Below, piece after piece: positions 25,339 to 33,387 of a DNA stretch of 64,000 bases. The stretch's first letter is position 1, and each line of letters opens with the position of its first letter. This DNA comes from Microcaldota archaeon. Its GTDB lineage: Archaea; Micrarchaeota; Micrarchaeia; Anstonellales; Bilamarchaeaceae. The notes beneath the pieces were generated by a model. That model searched no databases. It was not told where the DNA came from and was given only the letters and a program-made list of their open reading frames with translations. The stretch is taken from contig JAHJCT010000027.1 of assembly GCA_018812715.1 (NCBI GenBank), positions 43,879-107,878 on the forward strand, given 5' to 3'. The position numbers were made by a program, and so were the translations under genes.

Positions 25339-27176
25339 TTTTCTTCATCTACTTTTTCATATTCGCCTTCCACAACATTCTCATCCTTTGATTTCTTTAC
25401 TTCTTCATGACCTTTTTCTTCTGAAGCACCTGCCTGCTGATATGCAGCTGAGCCAATCTCCTGTAATGCTTTTTTGAGGTTTTCTGTTTCTTTCTTTATT
25501 CTTTCCAGATCCTCTCCAATCATTACATCCTCAAGATTCTTTTTAGCTTCACTTATTTTATCATACTGCTCTTTTGATAATTTATCTTTAAGCTCGTCGA
25601 TAGTTTTCTTAGCAAGGTAAACCATTGATTCTGCCTCATTCTTTGCAGTGGCTGTTTCAAATGCTTTTTTATCCTCCTCTGCATGCTTTTCTGCTTCAGC
25701 CATCTTTTCTTTTATCTCATTATCATTCATCTTCAATGGTGCCGTAACTCGCATACTTTGTTCCTTTCCTGTAGCTCTATCTTTGGCACCCACGTGCAGT
25801 ATACCATTTGCATCTATGTCAAACGTTACCTCTACTTGGGGCACACCTCTTGGTGCTGGAGGAATACCAACCAGCGTGAATTTGCCAAGTTCTACATTAT
25901 CTTTTGCCATGGACCTTTCTCCTTGTAGTATATTGATATCAACGGCAGTCTGCATATCTGCTGCTGTTGAAAAGACCTGGCTTTTCTTTGTGGGTATAGT
26001 TGTATTTCTTTCTATAAGCTTTGTGAAAACCCCACCAAGAGTTTCAAGCCCTAAGGAAAGCGGAGTAACATCAAGGAGCAATATGTCCTTTACTTCTCCA
26101 GATAAAACGCCCCCTTGGATTGCAGCACCCATTGCCACACATTCCATTGGGTCAACCCCGCGTTCTACTTTCTTTCCTATAGTATCTTCAACAAATTTCT
26201 GTACCATAGGCATTCTAGTGGGCCCACCAACTAGGATTATTCTATCTATGTCCTTAGGTGCAAGTTTAGCATCTTTGATTGCCTGTTCTACTGGTTTTCT
26301 GCATCTTTCTATAATTGGCCTAACCAAATCTTCGAGTTTTGCCCTTGTGAATTGATGTACAAAATGCTTTGGTTGATTATCAACAGAAGCCAAAAACGGC
26401 AGATTCACTTGTGTTTCTAATGTAGTTGATAGTTCTATTTTTGCTTTTTCTGCAGCTTCAAGTATTCTTTCTTGTGCTTGCCTATCCTTTGATATATCCA
26501 CGGCGCTCTCTTTTCTGAACTGGTCTATCAGATATTCTGATATTACTTTGTCCATATCAGTTCCACCAAGTTGTGTATCTCCACTTGTGGATTTTACCTC
26601 GAATACTCCCCCTCCGAAATCCATAATAGTAACGTCTAATGTTCCGCCACCAAAATCAAAGACGAGGATTTTCATTTCCTTATCTGATTTATCAAGGCCA
26701 TATGCCAAACATGCTGCAGTTGGTTCGTTAACTAACCTTACTACTTCCAAACCAGCAATTTCTCCTGCATCTTTTGTTGCCTGCCTTTGATTATCATTAA
26801 AATAAGCAGGAACAGTTATCACTGCCTTATCAACTTTCTCACCAAGATGCTCTTCTGCATCTTTTTTTATTTTTTGTAAGAGAACTGCTGAAAGTTCCTG
26901 CGGCCGGTACTCCTTTTTGTGGATCTCGTATTTGTAATCAGTGCCCATTTTTCTTTTGAAAGCAGTGACTGTTCCTTCAGAATTACTGATTGCCTGTCTT
27001 CTTGCTGGTTCACCAATTATCCTTTTCCCATCACGCGTAAATGCAACATAACTTGGGAATGCCTTTCCATATTGTGTTATCCCCTCAGAGCTTGGTATTA
27101 TCTTTGGTCTTCCTCCTTCTAAATATGCAGCAGCACTATTCGAAGTTCCTAAATCTATCCCTATTATTTTTCCCAT
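25335..27176 (-). CDS. dnaK: chaperone DnaK (Hsp70)
   Basis: About 613 residues. Nucleotide-binding domain with [46 protein letters not shown] and LVGGPTRMP; the interdomain linker is [13 protein letters not shown]; then the substrate-binding beta sandwich and a helical lid ending in an acidic tail ([13 protein letters not shown]). The ATG at 27176 puts the phosphate-1 loop at the usual position; gaggtga precedes it. It sits in the order grpE, a 39-codon ORF, dnaK, dnaJ. Confidence 0.97.
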   Translation of the reverse strand: MGKIIGIDLGTSNSAAAYLEGGRPKIIPSSEGITQYGKAFPSYVAFTRDGKRIIGEPARRQAISNSEGTVTAFKRKMGTDYKYEIHKKEYRPQELSAVLLQKIKKDAEEHLGEKVDKAVITVPAYFNDNQRQATKDAGEIAGLEVVRLVNEPTAACLAYGLDKSDKEMKILVFDFGGGTLDVTIMDFGGGVFEVKSTSGDTQLGGTDMDKVISEYLIDQFRKESAVDISKDRQAQERILEAAEKAKIELSTTLETQVNLPFLASVDNQPKHFVHQFTRAKLEDLVRPIIERCRKPVEQAIKDAKLAPKDIDRIILVGGPTRMPMVQKFVEDTIGKKVERGVDPMECVAMGAAIQGGVLSGEVKDILLLDVTPLSLGLETLGGVFTKLIERNTTIPTKKSQVFSTAADMQTAVDINILQGERSMAKDNVELGKFTLVGIPPAPRGVPQVEVTFDIDANGILHVGAKDRATGKEQSMRVTAPLKMNDNEIKEKMAEAEKHAEEDKKAFETATAKNEAESMVYLAKKTIDELKDKLSKEQYDKISEAKKNLEDVMIGEDLERIKKETENLKKALQEIGSAAYQQAGASEEKGHEEVKKSKDENVVEGEYEKVDEEK

Positions 27177-27186
27177 AATTTTCACC

Positions 27187-27306
27187 TCAAGATGCTATTC
27201 CTACTGGAACCTTTTTCTCATCCATAGATTCCTTTATTTTCAAATAAAGATTATACTCCCGTTCATTTTCAAATCCAAGAGACTGTAACATATCTATGCT
27301 TAGCAT
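27187..27306 (-). CDS. 39-aa ORF between grpE and dnaK
   Basis: This small ORF starts at an ATG that overlaps the grpE stop codon (ATGCTAA, start inside the last codons of grpE) and ends 10 bases before the dnaK ATG, whose ribosome-binding site overlaps its stop. It fills the gap completely, a classic sign of translational coupling. The product is charged and probably helical: [39 protein letters not shown] do not recognise a family. Existence rests on position and on the absence of any other use for the interval; a spacer that happens to be open is the alternative. Confidence 0.5.
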   Translation of the reverse strand: MLSIDMLQSLGFENEREYNLYLKIKESMDEKKVPVGIAS

Positions 27307-27818
27307 TTTTCTTCCTCCTTACCAACAATCACTTTCGCATATCTCAAAACCTTTCCTTTGAATAAATACCCTTTCTGTACAATTTCTAAAATCTCCCCTT
27401 CTTTTCCTTTTTCATATCTTATAGCTTCATGTGCATAAGGATCAAAGCTCTTACCAAGGACTTTCATCTCTTCAATTCCCTCTCTTTTAAGCAAATCCAA
27501 TAATTTTGCGTATATGAGCTCCATTCCATGTTTGAATTCCTTGTCTTTTGATATCTTCATATGTGAGATTGCGATTTCGAAATCATCTACTATAGGAAGT
27601 ATTTTTCTCATAGTTTCAGCCACAGAAAGCTCTTTTAGTGTATCATTTTCCTTTACTGCTCTTTTCTTATAATTGTCAAAATCTGCTGCAAGCCTGAGTA
27701 ATCGGTCTTCGAGTTGTTTTACCTTATCTGCTTCAAGCATCTGCATATCTTTGTGTTCTACAAGCGTCTTCTCCTCACTTGCTGGAAGTACGCCTGCCTC
27801 TTCGTCAGCATCCAGCAT
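27300..27818 (-). CDS. grpE: nucleotide exchange factor GrpE
   Basis: 172 residues. An N-terminal acidic coiled-coil (EHKDMQMLEADKVKQLEDRL) leads into the GrpE core: AADFDNYKKRAVKE, ILPIVDDFEIAI, FKHGMELIYAKLLDLLKREGIEE, then the beta-wing FDPYAHEAIRYEKG and GYLFKGKVLRYAKVIV. It exchanges nucleotide on DnaK. First gene of the chaperone operon. The leader of about 70-80 bases starts near a palindrome shared with the divergent regulator. Confidence 0.95.
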   Translation of the reverse strand: MLDADEEAGVLPASEEKTLVEHKDMQMLEADKVKQLEDRLLRLAADFDNYKKRAVKENDTLKELSVAETMRKILPIVDDFEIAISHMKISKDKEFKHGMELIYAKLLDLLKREGIEEMKVLGKSFDPYAHEAIRYEKGKEGEILEIVQKGYLFKGKVLRYAKVIVGKEEEKC

Positions 27819-27917
27819 TTTCTTTTCTGATTCTTTTTTTGTCGTACAATCACCTTCGTCCTTAACTTCTTGGTCTCATTCCCCTTCACTTTGTTTGAAA
27901 TTTTAACAAATTGTTTT

Positions 27918-27931
27918 ATATTTCGAAATAT
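27918..27931. promoter_or_regulatory. perfect palindrome between grpE and a divergent winged-helix gene
   Basis: ATATTTCGAAATAT is a perfect 14-base palindrome. It overlaps or abuts TATA-like sequences for both directions: tatttttaaattt toward the winged-helix gene (start 27960) and aatataaaa toward grpE. It is a natural operator for the divergent regulator at 27960-28361, and could control the heat-shock operon. AT-rich palindromes also occur by chance, so the call rests mainly on location. Confidence 0.5.
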
Positions 27932-27959
27932 TTTTAAATTTTGGCCCAGAACATTAAAC

Positions 27960-28361
27960 ATGGTCCAAAGACGCTATGTCAAACAAATCGTCATTCGTTA
28001 TATCATGCTTCCGCAAGAGGATAATTATGATGCGGAACTCAATTGGATCTTTCAGTGTCTTGGCCTTGGTGGCGAAACTGATGAGATTGCTAGGGCAATC
28101 TTCCACGAGTTTGTTAAAGCAAGCCGTGAAAACAAAGGCATTTCCTCCAGAGATCTCATGGAAAAAATTCCAGTAACCCAGGCCGCTATTGTATATCATC
28201 TCAATACATTCATACGTTCTGGCCTTATTATCAAACAAGGTAGAGATTATTATCTTCGTGGTGGCAGTCTTGAGCATGCCCTTGACGAAATTGAAAATGA
28301 TATGTTAAGAAGAATGACAAGATTAAAAGAAATGGCAAAAAAAATAGATGAAGGACGTTAG
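27960..28361 (+). CDS. winged-helix transcriptional regulator, candidate heat-shock regulator
   Basis: 133 residues. A central winged helix (about 48-100: KGISSRDLMEKIPVTQAAIVYHL recognition region; SGLIIKQGRDYYLRGG wing) is followed by a C-terminal coiled-coil helix (EIENDMLRRMTRLKEMAKKI), probably for dimerisation. The order resembles ArsR-like and Phr-type archaeal regulators. It is transcribed divergently from grpE-dnaK-dnaJ, with a perfect palindrome between. The ATG at 27960 is about 22 bases after a TATA box, fitting a leaderless message; the open frame to 27870 would cover the promoter. The heat-shock role is inferred from position only. Confidence 0.7.
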   Translation: MVQRRYVKQIVIRYIMLPQEDNYDAELNWIFQCLGLGGETDEIARAIFHEFVKASRENKGISSRDLMEKIPVTQAAIVYHLNTFIRSGLIIKQGRDYYLRGGSLEHALDEIENDMLRRMTRLKEMAKKIDEGR

Positions 28362-29254
28362 TCGCTTTTCAATAAAACATTATATGTTTTGTCATATGCA
28401 ACTGGCTGCCATTCTGTTTCTATTCCAAAACCGGTTTCATCATCCACATCTAATCTCATTTCTCGCGTGTAATCGTTGCCTTCTGTATCTGTGTCCAAGG
28501 CATTATAGTGCATCATAACAACGTCGCTGACAACCTTGATATTTTTTGTTTGTTCTATCTTAGCAACAACCCAATATGTTTCTTCGCTAAGTGTAACCTT
28601 CGGATCAAAGTCAAAATGCACCCATTTGTAATTCAGTGTAGCCTCTGTTACTGGAATCTGTACTGAATCTACTAGTGCACCTGGTTCTCCCTCATCATCC
28701 TCTCTTATTTCAACTAATAAATTTGTTCCTGGTTGGGTATTTCCTTCGAGGCGTTTCATATAGATATCTACTCTCCCAACTTCAATTTCATTTTCAATAT
28801 CAAATGCCACTGCTCTCCACTCTTTGAAGGATATGGGATCATAATCCACGCCAGATACATCACTGTTGCCGAGAGCGTCAACGTTCCAGTCTGTTGAGAA
28901 CAATATCTCTCCTTCACTCATTACTGCTAGTTCGAGAGTTCCATCTTTAATAGCAGGAACGTCTATGCTTATTGCTGCTCCTTGTACTGTCGTCGTTGCT
29001 ACTGTCTCGCCATCAACAGTTATCTCTAGCTCTTTTCCTATTGCACAAGTAGCTGTTCCAGTAAGCACAGTTGTTTCGGAAAATACCCCTGCAATAGGTT
29101 CTGAGAACGAATAAGCTGGTGTACACTCTTCAACAGTTTCGTTTGGAGGTGCCAATACCACTTCTTCAGATGGTTCACTGGGTGTTTCAACCGTTCCTCC
29201 AGTGCATCCAAACATGAAAAATGCTATTGCCAACCAAATAATGAAATTTTTCAT
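28358..29254 (-). CDS. lipoprotein with beta-sandwich ectodomain
   Basis: 298 residues. A lipoprotein signal with lipobox MFGC (Cys at 17), an acidic, Pro-rich stalk (TPSEPSEEVVLAPPNETVEE), then two beta-rich regions. The first (about 45-125) resembles a bacterial Ig-like fold with ELEITVDGETVATTTV. The second (about 140-295) has the sandwich pattern RVDIYMKRLEGN, LLVEIREDDEGEPG and TYWVVAKIEQTK, a layout seen in secreted carbohydrate-binding-like modules. No enzyme motif. Its 3' end overlaps the winged-helix gene by 4 bases. Likely a surface-exposed adhesive or binding protein. Confidence 0.65.
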   Translation of the reverse strand: MKNFIIWLAIAFFMFGCTGGTVETPSEPSEEVVLAPPNETVEECTPAYSFSEPIAGVFSETTVLTGTATCAIGKELEITVDGETVATTTVQGAAISIDVPAIKDGTLELAVMSEGEILFSTDWNVDALGNSDVSGVDYDPISFKEWRAVAFDIENEIEVGRVDIYMKRLEGNTQPGTNLLVEIREDDEGEPGALVDSVQIPVTEATLNYKWVHFDFDPKVTLSEETYWVVAKIEQTKNIKVVSDVVMMHYNALDTDTEGNDYTREMRLDVDDETGFGIETEWQPVAYDKTYNVLLKSD

Positions 29255-29283
29255 AATTAGTATAAATCTAAAAAGATTTTAAT

Positions 29284-29577
29284 TTAGTAAGTTTCGACGA
29301 TCTCTCTTACACCGTCTAACCAGCCTTTAAGATATGCGTTCCATTCTAATTCTGTTTCAGCACCAAGGACTTTGAAGTGCAATTCTTCTCTTGGAGGCAA
29401 TTCAAGATCATCAAAATTCTCTGCCTCAAGCTCGCTCCATTCTCTCATTTCAAAATAATCAGCATCATCAGAGGCCCAAATTCTACCCCTTTCCAGGCCA
29501 ATAAAGTAGGATTTGCTTTCACTGGCATCTCTGTTACGAGCAAGCCTTTCCACCATCTCGGTCATTATATCCGACAT
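29284..29577 (-). CDS. small acidic hypothetical protein, 97 aa
   Basis: No family recognised. Acidic and Trp-rich (RGRIWASDDADYFEMREW, EWNAYLKGWLDGVREI), predicted soluble and mixed helical. The ATG at 29577 is preceded by agaggtagg at a good distance and, further up, by TATA-like ttatatataa. An internal ATG two or three codons down could also serve. It lies between the lipoprotein gene and tRNA-Asp, all on the minus strand. Confidence 0.55.
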   Translation of the reverse strand: MSDIMTEMVERLARNRDASESKSYFIGLERGRIWASDDADYFEMREWSELEAENFDDLELPPREELHFKVLGAETELEWNAYLKGWLDGVREIVETY

Positions 29578-29729
29578 AGTTTCCTACCTCTAATATTATT
29601 TCCTCCTTTTGTTATATATAAAACTTCGTTTTTGAGTATATTATATATACACAAAACTCTTTATAAATATATGCGAAAGACCATTTCCTAACACATTCTT
29701 GACCACCTACAGAATAAGAATATAATAAG

Positions 29730-29833
29730 CGCCTCGGCCGGGGTTCGAACCCGGGTCGCGAGAGTGACAGTCTCGTATGCTAACCATTGAGTGCATTTAC
29801 AGTCACATGTTCAATGCTCTACACTACCGAGGC
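29730..29833 (-). tRNA. tRNA-Asp(GTC) with a D-loop intron
   Basis: Acceptor stem GCCTCGG/CCGAGGC with discriminator G73, the Asp identity base. The anticodon arm is CGAGA-CTGTCAC-TCTCG with anticodon GTC at 34-36, and the T arm is CCGGG-TTCGAAC-CCCGG. The D arm is GTGT...GCAT, but its loop is 32 bases too long; removing 29787-29818 gives a normal 72-base tRNA with D loop AGTGGTTA. CCA is not encoded. A TATA-like tttttaaaaat lies upstream (minus strand, about 29858-29870), with an 8-base inverted repeat directly next to the 5' end. Confidence 0.9.
29787..29818 (-). other. noncanonical 32-base intron in the D loop of tRNA-Asp
   Basis: The extra bases lie between exon 1 (29819-29833) and exon 2 (29730-29786). 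CATTGA near the intron 5' end pairs with TCAATG across the 3' junction (6 bp), giving a relaxed bulge-helix-bulge as recognised by the archaeal splicing endonuclease. Exact splice points could shift by a base or two. Archaeal tRNA introns are usually at 37/38; D-loop introns are known mainly from a few hyperthermophile and DPANN lineages. Confidence 0.75.
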
Positions 29834-29836
29834 AAT

Positions 29837-29855
29837 AAGTAGAACAATTCTACTT
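29837..29855. repeat. inverted repeat just upstream of tRNA-Asp
   Basis: AAGTAGAA and TTCTACTT (8-base perfect arms, loop CAA) lie 3 bases beyond the mature 5' end of tRNA-Asp, where the 5' leader or transcription start should be. It could form a hairpin in the leader next to the RNase P site, or bind a regulator. Confidence 0.45.
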
Positions 29856-29906
29856 ACTCATTTTTAAAAACTAATCGTTGATGGCGAATTGATCATTTTA
29901 TAAATC

Positions 29907-29920
29907 TTAGGTGTACCTAA
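29907..29920. promoter_or_regulatory. DtxR-type iron box of the feo operon
   Basis: TTAGGT and ACCTAA are perfect 6-base arms around GT, closely matching the half-sites bound by DtxR/IdeR iron regulators. It sits between a TATA box (tttataaat, about 29897-29905) and the ATG at 29927, so a bound repressor would block initiation. The first gene of the operon encodes a DtxR-family regulator, so iron-dependent autoregulation is the straightforward reading. Confidence 0.65.
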
Positions 29921-29926
29921 CATTCT

Positions 29927-30550
29927 ATGATAAAAAAGAGAACACCTCAGCTTGAAGAATATCTAGAGACTTTAGTGAGGTATACAGAAGAAGGCAAAGA
30001 GCCAAAAGTAAAAGAACTTGCCAAAGATCTAAACGTTTCTGCAGCAAGCGTAAGCGAGATGCTCAAAAAACTATCCAAACAAGGTTTTGTTACATATGAA
30101 AGATATGGAAAAATAACTCTCACAAAAAAAGGAGAAAAGCTGGGCAAAACAGTATTGAGAAAGCACCGAATTATTGAAAGCTTCCTTACCTTTATCGGTG
30201 TTAAAAAGAACAAGATTCATGACGAGGCATGTATTCTGGAACATGCAATCTCTGATAATGTTGAACATGCATTAAAAAGTATATTAACTGCAAACAAAAC
30301 TGGTCTAAATGTAGAAAATATTCGTCGTCTTACTGATATGAAAAAAGGCGAAAAAGGAAAAATCATCTTTGTTACTGGCGGAGCTGGGGCATGCAAAAGA
30401 TTAACTGACCTGGGCCTTACACCTGGAACAAAAATAACAATTGGTAGGGCATCCAGCAGAATAGGGCCAGTTGAAATTTGCATTCGTTCTTCCTGCCTTG
30501 CTATAGGCCGAGGGCTTGCTGAAAAAATATTTATCCAGGTGACAAAGTGA
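29927..30550 (+). CDS. DtxR-family metal regulator fused to FeoA domain
   Basis: 207 residues. Residues 1-65 are the DtxR winged helix (QLEEYLETLVRYTEEGKEPK, VSAASVSEMLKKLSKQGFV). Residues about 66-125 are the metal-binding dimerisation domain with the helical E-x-x-H-x-x-S pattern (CILEHAISDNVEHAL) and an H-D-E-A-C stretch. Residues about 135-207 are a FeoA/SH3-like domain (KGEKGKIIFVTGGAGACKRL, LGLTPGTKITI). The SH3-like C-terminal domain occurs in long DtxR proteins, but here it resembles FeoA and is followed at once by feoB (4-base overlap). It probably senses Fe(II) or Mn(II). Confidence 0.88.
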   Translation: MIKKRTPQLEEYLETLVRYTEEGKEPKVKELAKDLNVSAASVSEMLKKLSKQGFVTYERYGKITLTKKGEKLGKTVLRKHRIIESFLTFIGVKKNKIHDEACILEHAISDNVEHALKSILTANKTGLNVENIRRLTDMKKGEKGKIIFVTGGAGACKRLTDLGLTPGTKITIGRASSRIGPVEICIRSSCLAIGRGLAEKIFIQVTK

Positions 30551-32460
30551 AAATAGCACTTGCAGGAAATGCCAATGTTGGCAAGTCAGCATTATTCAAC
30601 TACCTTACTGGTTTACATCAGCATTTAGGTAATTGGCCTGGAAAAACCGTAGAAAAAGCTGAAGGCACTTTGAATTTTAAAGGGAAGAAAATAGACATTG
30701 TTGATCTTCCTGGCATTTACTCTCTTTCTACTTTCTCTATTGAAGAACTAATCTCAAGAGATTATATAGCAAAGGAAAAACCAGACGTTGTAATAAACGT
30801 TGTTGATGCATCTGTGCTTGAAAGGAACCTTTTCTTTACCCTTCAATTATTAGAACTCGGCTCTCCTGTTGTGATCGCCCTTAATATGATTGATATAGCC
30901 CGGAATAGGGGCATGAAAATAAATGCAAAAAAACTTTCCAAACTTCTCGGTGTGCCAGTTATCCCAATTATAGCACCAAAGGGAATTGGCGTATCAACTC
31001 TTATGCAAAAAGCAGTTGAGATCAGCAGAAAAAAACAGAAGCCCTTTTCCATTTTGTACAGAAAAGGCATGGAAAACGAAATACGTGAGATAACCAAAAT
31101 GATTGATAAGCTAAAACTTGATTATCCGTCAAGGTGGTTGGCAATCAAGCTTCTTGAAGAAGATAAAAACATAACAGAGATAATAGAAAAAAAAGATTTA
31201 CAGATAATAAAAAAAGCCAAAACTGTTCTTAAAAAAATAGAAAAAAGATGTGGGCAAAGGGGGGCGGTAGCTGTTTCTTCAGAACGTTACTCTTCTACTG
31301 AGAGAATAGCCAGAAGTTGTATCAGTCTCGAAAAAGTTCAAATCCCATTAACACAAAAACTTGATGCCATTCTTTTGCATCGTTATCTTGGTTATTTTTT
31401 CATGGCTTTAATTGCCATGATAATCTTCTTTTCTATGTTTGTACTGGGTGAGATCCTATCTGGTCATTTACTTTCCATTCTTTCTTCTCTTAAAGATGCA
31501 ATTAGTTCTTATCTGGGGATAGGACCTTTACAAGAGATTATTGTTGATGGTGTATTAGAGGGATTAATTGCTGGCATTTCAATCGCTTTGCCGTATCTGA
31601 TCCCCTTCTACATAATACTTGCTTTGCTAGAGGATTCTGGCTATCTAGCTAGGATGGCATTTCTTATGGACGGAGCCATGCACAAAATTGGATTACATGG
31701 CAAGGCCTTCATACCTATGTTGCTAGCCTATGGTTGTAACGTGCCAGCATGTCTTTCTTGCAGGATACTGGAAACACAAAGAAGTCGCTTACTCGCTGCT
31801 TTTGTAGTAACTTTGATTCCATGTGCTGCAGTTACTGTGGTAATCATGGGATTAGTAGCTACTTTTGTTGGTTTAGAATGGGCACTAGGTCTCTATATTC
31901 TCAATCTTATAATAATCCTTATACTTGGGCGTCTTGCATTCAAACTTCTTCCTGGAGAATCAGTTGGTCTAATAATGGAGATGCCATCGTACAAAATTCC
32001 ATCATTGAAAAACATTATTTTAGGGGCATGGCGGAAATTGCAATCATTTGTTTTCATGGCGTTTCCAATAGTAATTGCCGTTAGTTTCATAATAAAACTT
32101 GCAGAATTGGCAGGTTTACTTGAACCAATATCCAATCTTCTTAGTCCAATTACAGTGGGGTGGCTCGGTCTTCCTGCTGTAGTAGGTACAATATTGATCT
32201 TTGGCATCCTTAGAAAAGAACTAACTATTATCATGCTTGCTGCATTGCTCGGCACAGAAGCCTTTGATACTGTTCTTACTCCAGTCCAGATGATAACATT
32301 TGCAATTGTTACAATGTTTTATGTTCCATGTGTTGCAACTATTGCAGCTTTGAAAAAAGAGCAAGGATGGAAAAATGCTATTATAATCTCAGCTTTTGAA
32401 GTAATATTTGCTATTCTTCTTGCAGGCATCATAGCAAGAATTCTTGAGGCCTATCTATGA
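30547..32460 (+). CDS. feoB: ferrous iron transporter FeoB
   Basis: 637 residues. An N-terminal G domain with G1 GNANVGKSALFN, G3 DLPGIYSL and G4 NMIDIA, followed by a helical GDI-like spacer and a large membrane domain with about ten hydrophobic segments. Two gate motifs are present (EDSGYLARMAFLMDGAMHKI and YGCNVPACLS), the latter with the conserved Cys. It imports Fe(II). It starts at a GTG that overlaps the DtxR-FeoA stop by 4 bases and ends overlapping the PHP gene by 4. Confidence 0.95.
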   Translation: MKIALAGNANVGKSALFNYLTGLHQHLGNWPGKTVEKAEGTLNFKGKKIDIVDLPGIYSLSTFSIEELISRDYIAKEKPDVVINVVDASVLERNLFFTLQLLELGSPVVIALNMIDIARNRGMKINAKKLSKLLGVPVIPIIAPKGIGVSTLMQKAVEISRKKQKPFSILYRKGMENEIREITKMIDKLKLDYPSRWLAIKLLEEDKNITEIIEKKDLQIIKKAKTVLKKIEKRCGQRGAVAVSSERYSSTERIARSCISLEKVQIPLTQKLDAILLHRYLGYFFMALIAMIIFFSMFVLGEILSGHLLSILSSLKDAISSYLGIGPLQEIIVDGVLEGLIAGISIALPYLIPFYIILALLEDSGYLARMAFLMDGAMHKIGLHGKAFIPMLLAYGCNVPACLSCRILETQRSRLLAAFVVTLIPCAAVTVVIMGLVATFVGLEWALGLYILNLIIILILGRLAFKLLPGESVGLIMEMPSYKIPSLKNIILGAWRKLQSFVFMAFPIVIAVSFIIKLAELAGLLEPISNLLSPITVGWLGLPAVVGTILIFGILRKELTIIMLAALLGTEAFDTVLTPVQMITFAIVTMFYVPCVATIAALKKEQGWKNAIIISAFEVIFAILLAGIIARILEAYL

Positions 32461-33332
32461 TCGACCTTCATTTGCATACAAATTCATCTGATGGTACCTT
32501 CAATCTAGAACAACTAGTGAAAAAAGTAGAAACTGCAAAACTCAAGGCAATTGCAATAACAGATCACGATACTGTTCAAAGTGCACTTAAGATCAAAAAT
32601 TTAAAAACAAATATCGAAGTTATTCCTGGTATTGAAATATCCGTTTATGATAATAAACTAAACTATATTGATCTACATGTACTTGGTCTTTTTATTGATC
32701 CGGAAAACCCAAAACTACTTTCAACACTTGAACGTTTAGAAAAAGAAAGGGAAGGACAAAAAAGAGGAATAATCAAAAAACTCAACAAGCTTGGCTATGA
32801 TATAACCTATGAATCTGCAAAAAAATATGCCACTGGTTCATTTGGTCGTCCACATATAGCACGCGCATTAATGGAGAAATACCCAGACGAATTCACTTCA
32901 ATCTCAGATGTTTTTGAAAAACTTTTAGATCAAGGAAAACCAGCTTTTCGTTCTCGTACCGCTTTCTTTTGTCTGAAAGAGGCAATAAGTCTAATTCACA
33001 AGACACATGGCATTGCAATCTTGGCTCACCCCATGGTTTATTCAGATGTGAGGGGGTATGATCTTGAGAATGTACTAACTGATTTCAAGGGTTTGGGTGG
33101 TGATGGCATAGAAACGGTATACAACTATGCACAAAACTATCCTCGCCATGGATATAAAGAAGAGGACAATGTAAAAATAACCAAAAAACTTCAGCTATTA
33201 GCTAAAAAATTCAATTTCCTTGAAAGTGGCGGTTCTGATTTCCATGGTCCGAATAAAGGTGCAAAACTAGGCACTTTCGGTCTTCCGAATGAATTTCTCG
33301 ATCATCTCAAGGCTGCAAGAAAACCTTTTTAA
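32457..33332 (+). CDS. PHP-domain phosphoesterase
   Basis: 291 residues. The PHP metal motifs are all visible: DLHLHTNSSDGT (motif I, H-x-H), AITDHDTV (motif II), PGIEIS (Glu), LAHPMV (motif III His) and GGSDFHGPN (motif IV D-x-H). Close to the TrpH/RNase AM group (PHP N- and C-terminal regions, about 280 residues), whose members act on nucleoside 3',5'-bisphosphates or RNA 5' ends. Cotranscribed with feoB by a 4-base overlap, with no obvious functional link to iron. Confidence 0.85.
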   Translation: MIDLHLHTNSSDGTFNLEQLVKKVETAKLKAIAITDHDTVQSALKIKNLKTNIEVIPGIEISVYDNKLNYIDLHVLGLFIDPENPKLLSTLERLEKEREGQKRGIIKKLNKLGYDITYESAKKYATGSFGRPHIARALMEKYPDEFTSISDVFEKLLDQGKPAFRSRTAFFCLKEAISLIHKTHGIAILAHPMVYSDVRGYDLENVLTDFKGLGGDGIETVYNYAQNYPRHGYKEEDNVKITKKLQLLAKKFNFLESGGSDFHGPNKGAKLGTFGLPNEFLDHLKAARKPF

Positions 33333-33387
33333 GAACGTTTAACATAATTAATTAACTGGTTCTTGATTTAATTGAGGAAAAATTTCC

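Noticed and set aside
27758..27961. 67-codon Lys/Arg-rich minus-strand ORF at the start of grpE
   Set aside because: Overlaps grpE in another frame and includes the palindrome and promoter region; the grpE frame is clearly the real one.
29730..29833. Reading the tRNA-Asp locus as a pseudogene because of the long D loop
   Set aside because: All stems, the discriminator and the anticodon are intact, and the extra bases pair across their ends as an intron should.
32457..33332. PHP gene as part of iron uptake because of overlap with feoB
   Set aside because: Only the 4-base overlap links them; no PHP protein is known in ferrous iron transport, so the link is treated as simple cotranscription.
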